From Treponema sp. UBA3819 (GTDB lineage Bacteria; Spirochaetota; Spirochaetia; Treponematales; Treponemataceae), in the NCBI GenBank assembly GCA_002369025.1, contig DFDV01000083.1:1-10963 (forward strand): DNA of 10,963 nucleotides, given 5' to 3'. The position numbers and the translations under genes are program-made. The notes beneath the pieces were generated by a model. That model was not told where the DNA came from. It saw only the letters and a program-made list of their open reading frames with translations, and searched no databases. Shown in pieces: positions 7,697 to 10,963 of the stretch. Position 1 is the first letter of the stretch, and the number at the start of each line of letters is the position of its first letter.

Positions 7697-8700
7697 CAGC
7701 GTCTGCCCCCAAGATGCCATACCAAGGAAAGCCGCATGTTCAGTTCATACAGATCCATACCGCTTTTTGAGTTAGACTGTTCTATATATTTACCCTGACT
7801 GTTTTTAGTTGCTGTAATTCCCTTGTGCAGCCAGCATGCCCTTGCGGAAAAGGTCAGTCCAAGGTCAAAGTAGCGGTTGAGTGCGCAGTAGACAGCAAGT
7901 GAAGATTTTAGACTGCCAAACCAGACTGCATGTATGATGTCCAGATATTGTGTACTGGAAGATTTGTCAATTTTTTTGTAATGGGTATCTTTTGCCTCTT
8001 CATAGAGAAAGGGGGAAATTGCCAGAGAAAAATTGATTGAAAAATTGTGGGGAAGTTCAAAACGGGCACTGCCACCGGCAAAGGTTGCAAGGACCATGTG
8101 GGAATAGTCTATGCCGCAGAGTGTTCCGGCAGCATAATAAATTGCCAAAGGGTCATCCCAGGAAACCATGGGAGTCCTTTTGTTTCCGTACCAGCCATAG
8201 GCATTGTTGGCGGAAAATTCCCGGTACTGATACTCAAATTCGGCGAAGGGTGCAAGAGACAGCCAGGACAGAATGTGAAAGGTATAGCCGGCGCGGGCAC
8301 TTACATCAGTGTATGATGTGAGGGTATTTTCGCTTATGGAGCGGGTAGTCTTCATGTTGTAATCGTTGTTGTTCATCCAGTCTGAATCTTCCATGCTTCC
8401 GCAAGGCTGGGAAGACATACCCTTTGTAAATGCAATTTGCAGGAAAATATCTTTGTAGCCGCCGCAAAGGTCTGCTCCGAATGTAAGTACAGGTTTTTCA
8501 TCCCACTGGAGTTCACTCAGCTTGCGGTCATCTGTTGAAGAGATTTTGTTAAAAACATATTCCCCGATTTGCCCATAGGTATAGCCGATATGGGGTTCGA
8601 TGGAAAAATGCCAGTCTCCGAGTCTGTTAAAAATTCCCTGTGCAAAAAGTGGTGATGAGGTGATAAAGACAAGTGTAGCTACAAGGAATTTGTTGCGCAT
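7696..8700 (-). CDS. Omptin-family outer-membrane aspartyl protease-like protein (omptin A)
   Basis: This 334-residue paralog lies directly upstream of omptin B. The signal peptide is about 1-20 (MRNKF, hydrophobic core, LFA before Gln21). Catalytic signatures are MEDSDW at 103-108 (D105, D107) and KDTHY at 237-241 (D238, H240); GEYVF puts E47 at OmpT Glu27, and OmpT Asp208 is replaced by Ala236. Blocks shared with B include DWH near the mature N-terminus, EPxIGxTYG, GWYG and WDDP. It differs from B in SISENT at 121-126, where B and OmpT have His, and in its C-terminus, which runs past the last strand as GGRR instead of ending in an aromatic residue. The same frame is open up to 8892, but that part lies inside the pseudouridine synthase gene. 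The ATG at 8700 begins the signal peptide, has GGAAG at 8711-8715, and overlaps the upstream stop (TAATG). Confidence 0.88.
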   Translation of the reverse strand: MRNKFLVATLVFITSSPLFAQGIFNRLGDWHFSIEPHIGYTYGQIGEYVFNKISSTDDRKLSELQWDEKPVLTFGADLCGGYKDIFLQIAFTKGMSSQPCGSMEDSDWMNNNDYNMKTTRSISENTLTSYTDVSARAGYTFHILSWLSLAPFAEFEYQYREFSANNAYGWYGNKRTPMVSWDDPLAIYYAAGTLCGIDYSHMVLATFAGGSARFELPHNFSINFSLAISPFLYEEAKDTHYKKIDKSSSTQYLDIIHAVWFGSLKSSLAVYCALNRYFDLGLTFSARACWLHKGITATKNSQGKYIEQSNSKSGMDLYELNMRLSLVWHLGGRR

Positions 8701-9455
8701 TATTTTTGTTCTTCCAGGGGATCTACGCCAAAAATTGACTTGAGCTGCTTTTTGGTTGCATCCATGTCCTTGGAGTAGGGGGCGGTGAATGTAATGCGCT
8801 CGCCAGTCTTTGGATGAGACACTGTCAGGCGGTAGGCGTGAAGGGCAAGGCGGCTGAGCAGTGGGCGTTCTGTGTTGGGGTCGCCGTTCCATTTACGTTT
8901 GATTTCGCTTAAAAGTACAGGCTTCTGGTTTCCGCTGTAGAGGGGGTCGCAGACAATGCCAAGCCCCAGTTCCTTCAGGTGAGCGCGAATCTGATGGGTT
9001 CTTCCTGTGCGGGGGCGGGCTTCAATCCAGCTGTAGGGACCGCAGACGCCGAGCAGGGTAAAATCGGTGACTGCGTCTTTGCCATTGCGGGTGCCGGGTA
9101 CAGTGCGGTGCCTCTGGTCACCATCGGGAAGCAGTTTGAGGTCCAGATGCTTTTCTTCCCAGAGGGGACGGCCGTTTACCAGACAGTGATAGATTTTTTC
9201 CACCTCACGATTTTCAAACTGCATGGAAAGGGAACGGTGAGCATCTGCATTTTTTGCGTAGATGACACAGCCGCTTGTGTCCTTGTCGATGCGGTGTACG
9301 GCATAGAGTTTTCCAAATTCTTCCTGTGCTATTAAATCCAGACGAGGAGCCGCTTCATCATAGCGGTCCTGGGCAATCAGGAGTCCGGAGCGTTTGTTCA
9401 GTACGACAATGTCTTCGTCATCATAAATAACTGTGTAATCGGGGGTGATTTTCAT
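8700..9455 (-). CDS. RluA-family pseudouridine synthase
   Basis: This 251-residue cytoplasmic enzyme converts specific uridines to pseudouridine, in rRNA or tRNA. It has no S4 domain and is close to the length of short RluA proteins. Motifs: IVVLNKRSGLL at 16-26 (the family's nKPaG region, with Arg-Ser replacing Pro-Ala), the catalytic HRIDKDTSG at 54-62 with Asp57 as nucleophile, RPRTGRTHQIRAHL at 147-160, and LALHAYRLTVSHP at 203-215. The target site cannot be read from sequence. I chose the Met at 9455, because RluA proteins begin just before the YDDEDIVVLNK strand; an in-frame ATG at 9521 would add 22 unlike residues and has no ribosome site. The chosen start also lacks a clear ribosome site but has TATAAT 7 bases upstream, suggesting a leaderless transcript. 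The stop overlaps the omptin A start by one base. Confidence 0.92.
   Translation of the reverse strand: MKITPDYTVIYDDEDIVVLNKRSGLLIAQDRYDEAAPRLDLIAQEEFGKLYAVHRIDKDTSGCVIYAKNADAHRSLSMQFENREVEKIYHCLVNGRPLWEEKHLDLKLLPDGDQRHRTVPGTRNGKDAVTDFTLLGVCGPYSWIEARPRTGRTHQIRAHLKELGLGIVCDPLYSGNQKPVLLSEIKRKWNGDPNTERPLLSRLALHAYRLTVSHPKTGERITFTAPYSKDMDATKKQLKSIFGVDPLEEQK
8711..8715 (-). promoter_or_regulatory. Ribosome binding site of omptin A
   Basis: On the minus strand GGAAG lies 10 bases before the ATG at 8700, inside the last codons of the pseudouridine synthase gene. It supports 8700 as the omptin A start against the open frame that runs to 8892. Confidence 0.5.
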
Positions 9456-9462
9456 GTCTGGT

Positions 9463-9468
9463 ATTATA
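9463..9468 (-). promoter_or_regulatory. -10 element upstream of the pseudouridine synthase-omptin genes
   Basis: A perfect TATAAT on the minus strand ends 7 bases before the ATG at 9455. Counting from the -10, transcription would begin at about 9457-9454, at or next to the start codon. No strong -35 is seen 16-18 bases upstream (best match about 3 of 6). If used, it would produce a leaderless mRNA for the synthase and the two omptins. Confidence 0.45.
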
Positions 9469-9491
9469 CTGTATATAGTTGCAAAGTTCCA

Positions 9492-9509
9492 CTGTCTGCT
9501 CTGTCTGCT
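9492..9509. repeat. Perfect 9-base tandem repeat CTGTCTGCT x 2
   Basis: CTGTCTGCT at 9492-9500 is repeated exactly at 9501-9509. It lies between the two ACTGTATA copies and upstream of the TATAAT element. This could be a slippage product or a regulator site; the sequence does not decide. Confidence 0.7.
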
Positions 9510-9552
9510 GACTGTATACATCAGGGAGGGGGGGAGGAAAAAAGGGGAGGTT

Positions 9553-10899
9553 TTAGCGGTCTTCGCCCATGGATTTTTTGTCGGCGTACATCATCTCTTC
9601 TGCAATCTGGACGATGTTTTCATAGGAATTGCCGTCCTGGGGATAGCGGGCGTAGCCGATTGCGGCAGAAATCTGTACGGTTGAGTTACCCAGCACAGTT
9701 GTCCGGCTTATGGAAGTCTTAATGCGCTGTACCAGATTTGAAAGTCCGTTAATCGTGATTTGATTTGGCACGATGACGGCATATTCATCACCGCCGATGC
9801 GGAATACTTCGTCGCCTTCGCGGATACAGTTCTTCAGTTTTTTAGAAACAATAATCAGCAGTTCGTCTCCGCTGCGGTGTCCGTAATTGTCATTTATCGG
9901 CTTGAATTTGTTCAGGTCAATGTAGAGGATGGCAAAGGCCTTTTCCTGGGAATGCAGCTGATTGAGGGTCTCATAGAATTTGCGGTTGTTCTGCAGCTTG
10001 GTCAGAGCATCAACATAGGAGAGTTTTTTGAAAGTAGACTCCCGGCGGATAAGATTCCAGACGGAAGCGGCGCTGAAGGAAATCAGCAGGGTAAAGATAA
10101 GTCCGATGATAATCTCAAAAATGATGATTGAATAATTTACCCATCCTTTTTTAGGAGCGATGAACAAAATCCAGGCCGTGTTGTGAACGCTGAAAGTAAT
10201 GGAAACCGGATTTTTAAGAGTGTTATAGGTGGAACAGTGAATCATATCCAGCTTTCCCTTGTGGGGATTGATACTCTTCAGCTGATAGTGATAGTCGTCG
10301 TCCTTGAGGTCGGGAAGATGGGCTTCCTTAAAAATTTCTTCCGCACGAAGGGTAATGGTCGAAAAACCCCAGAAAGTCTGAGAATTATCTTTTGCCTTGA
10401 GAAAAATAGGCGTCCTGATTGTGAGTCCGCTTCCACCCCGCCTCTGTGGAAAAGGTCCCGTGATTGTTGAAAGGCTGGTCAGACGGGAATACTGTGCATC
10501 GTCTCGATGAATGGGATCTACAAAAAGATTTGTACTGTCTATGTCGCTGATTTTGGGATATGAATAGGTGATAATGCCGTCAGGTGCGAGCTGAATGCTG
10601 TCTATACAGTTATTTGCAGAGTAGAGGGATTCTGCAATTTCATCAAAAGCAGGCGCAGATCCCTTGTTCTTCAGGACATAGGAACGCCAGAACTGGGTAT
10701 AGTCAAAAAATTCATTCATCGTGGTGGTAAGGTTTACCACGACCTGCTGGGCAAGGTTTTTTGCATGAGTCTGCTGTTCCTCACGGTTTGCGACCCAAAG
10801 CTGGCTGATTACAAAAGCAACGATTATGCTCATGGCAATAAAAGCCACGACAGGTACGAGAGAAGAGTTATTTTGTTTTGATTCGTCTCTTTGCTGCAT
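9553..10899 (-). CDS. Membrane diguanylate cyclase with periplasmic CHASE sensor and GGDEF domain
   Basis: This 448-residue inner-membrane protein is expected to make cyclic di-GMP from GTP in response to a periplasmic signal. TM1 spans about 14-36 and TM2 about 254-284, bounding a 217-residue periplasmic part. That part carries CHASE hallmarks: QLAPDGIITYSYP at 103-115 and TGPF...GLTIRTPIF at 147-166. The GGDEF domain is about 290-445: DALTKLQNNRKF at 297-308 (usually DxLTGLxNRR), DLNKFKPINDNYGH at 328-341, and a GGDEY signature at 369-373 with Tyr for Phe. An intact inhibitory I-site, REGD at 360-363, lies exactly five residues before it. Catalytic Asp/Glu positions are present, so activity is likely. 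No EAL domain is fused. The gene has its own promoter, and its leader is only about 15 bases. It lies 97 bases upstream of the pseudouridine synthase on the same strand. The CHASE ligand is unknown. Confidence 0.93.
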   Translation of the reverse strand: MQQRDESKQNNSSLVPVVAFIAMSIIVAFVISQLWVANREEQQTHAKNLAQQVVVNLTTTMNEFFDYTQFWRSYVLKNKGSAPAFDEIAESLYSANNCIDSIQLAPDGIITYSYPKISDIDSTNLFVDPIHRDDAQYSRLTSLSTITGPFPQRRGGSGLTIRTPIFLKAKDNSQTFWGFSTITLRAEEIFKEAHLPDLKDDDYHYQLKSINPHKGKLDMIHCSTYNTLKNPVSITFSVHNTAWILFIAPKKGWVNYSIIIFEIIIGLIFTLLISFSAASVWNLIRRESTFKKLSYVDALTKLQNNRKFYETLNQLHSQEKAFAILYIDLNKFKPINDNYGHRSGDELLIIVSKKLKNCIREGDEVFRIGGDEYAVIVPNQITINGLSNLVQRIKTSISRTTVLGNSTVQISAAIGYARYPQDGNSYENIVQIAEEMMYADKKSMGEDR

Positions 10900-10920
10900 A
10901 TTTCCAGCGCTCTTAGTTCA

Positions 10921-10949
10921 ATTATACACAACAAGTTTTGATTTAGCAA
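10921..10949 (-). promoter_or_regulatory. Sigma70-type promoter of the GGDEF gene
   Basis: On the minus strand TTGCTA (10949-10944, 4 of 6 to consensus) is followed by a 17-base spacer and a perfect TATAAT (10926-10921). The predicted start is near 10914, leaving a leader of about 15 bases before the ATG at 10899. AAGAG at 10914-10910 is a weak ribosome site about 10 bases from that ATG. The surrounding DNA is AT-rich, as expected for a promoter. Confidence 0.65.
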
Positions 10950-10963
10950 ATTATTTTAAAAAG

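Larger units (their letters stand above)
9456..9552. other. 97-base spacer between the GGDEF gene and the pseudouridine synthase gene
   Basis: This is the largest non-coding stretch of the window. It holds a 28-base all-purine run at 9523-9550 (+ strand) with seven G in a row at 9528-9534, a palindromic TGTATACA at 9513-9520, a 9-base tandem repeat at 9492-9509, and the TATAAT described separately. ACTGTATA occurs at 9468-9475 and again at 9511-9518. No rho-independent terminator hairpin is present. In a transcript read through from the GGDEF gene the purine run would be all C and U. Confidence 0.6.

Noticed and set aside
7697..7720. Eight-residue upstream extension of omptin B starting at 7720
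   Set aside because: It would put MASWGQTL ahead of a clean signal peptide. The ATG at 7696 shares a base with the upstream stop, which fits the pattern seen at the other junction.
8701..8892. Upstream extension of omptin A in the same frame, starting at 8892 on the minus strand
   Set aside because: It lies wholly inside the pseudouridine synthase gene in another frame, reads as Arg/Pro/Gln-rich noise, and would bury the signal peptide that begins at 8700.
1..10963. Search for CRISPR arrays, tRNA or rRNA genes, insertion sequences and defence genes
   Set aside because: No regularly spaced repeats, tRNA-like cloverleaf, transposase motif or terminal inverted repeats were seen. Every long stretch is accounted for by housekeeping, membrane or signalling genes.

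Overview
The window looks like a chromosomal segment of a spirochaete, most likely a gut or rumen Treponema-like organism with moderate GC. That placement is an inference from four things: a long single-chain PurL of the clade also found in Firmicutes, a lipoprotein with a relaxed lipobox, paired CNNM/CorC proteins, and a tandem pair of omptin-like outer-membrane proteins. No rRNA or other marker confirms it. I see no transposase, integrase, tRNA, CRISPR array or phage gene. Apart from one 97-base spacer, the window is almost fully coding.

Left block (1-6002, + strand): the 3' part of purL (de novo purine synthesis) is followed after 19 bases by a lipoprotein with a thioredoxin-like fold that lacks the CxxC. 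Two consecutive CNNM/CorC-type (DUF21-CBS-CBS-CorC_HlyC) membrane proteins follow. The last three genes overlap at their ends (TAATG, then ATGATG), so this reads as one operon whose promoter lies left of the window.

Right block (5974-10899, - strand, read right to left): a CHASE-GGDEF membrane diguanylate cyclase has its own sigma70-like promoter. After a 97-base spacer come an RluA-type pseudouridine synthase, omptin-like protease A and omptin-like protease B, joined by single-base stop/start overlaps (TAATG, TGATG). A cytidylate-kinase-like P-loop protein then has its own extended -10 promoter. The two blocks converge, and the kinase-like gene and the second CNNM gene overlap by 29 bases at their 3' ends.

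The most noteworthy part is the tandem omptin pair. Both keep all four catalytic residues of the family (Asp-x-Asp and Asp-x-His) and the Glu equivalent to OmpT Glu27. Both lack the Asp equivalent to OmpT Asp208, so they look like active proteases with altered specificity. They sit in a lineage where classical LPS, the usual omptin cofactor, is often absent. Other points of interest are a possible leaderless start for the pseudouridine synthase, a second CNNM protein with eroded CBS motifs, and the redox-dead thioredoxin-like lipoprotein. I found no complete new multi-gene defence or mobile system.
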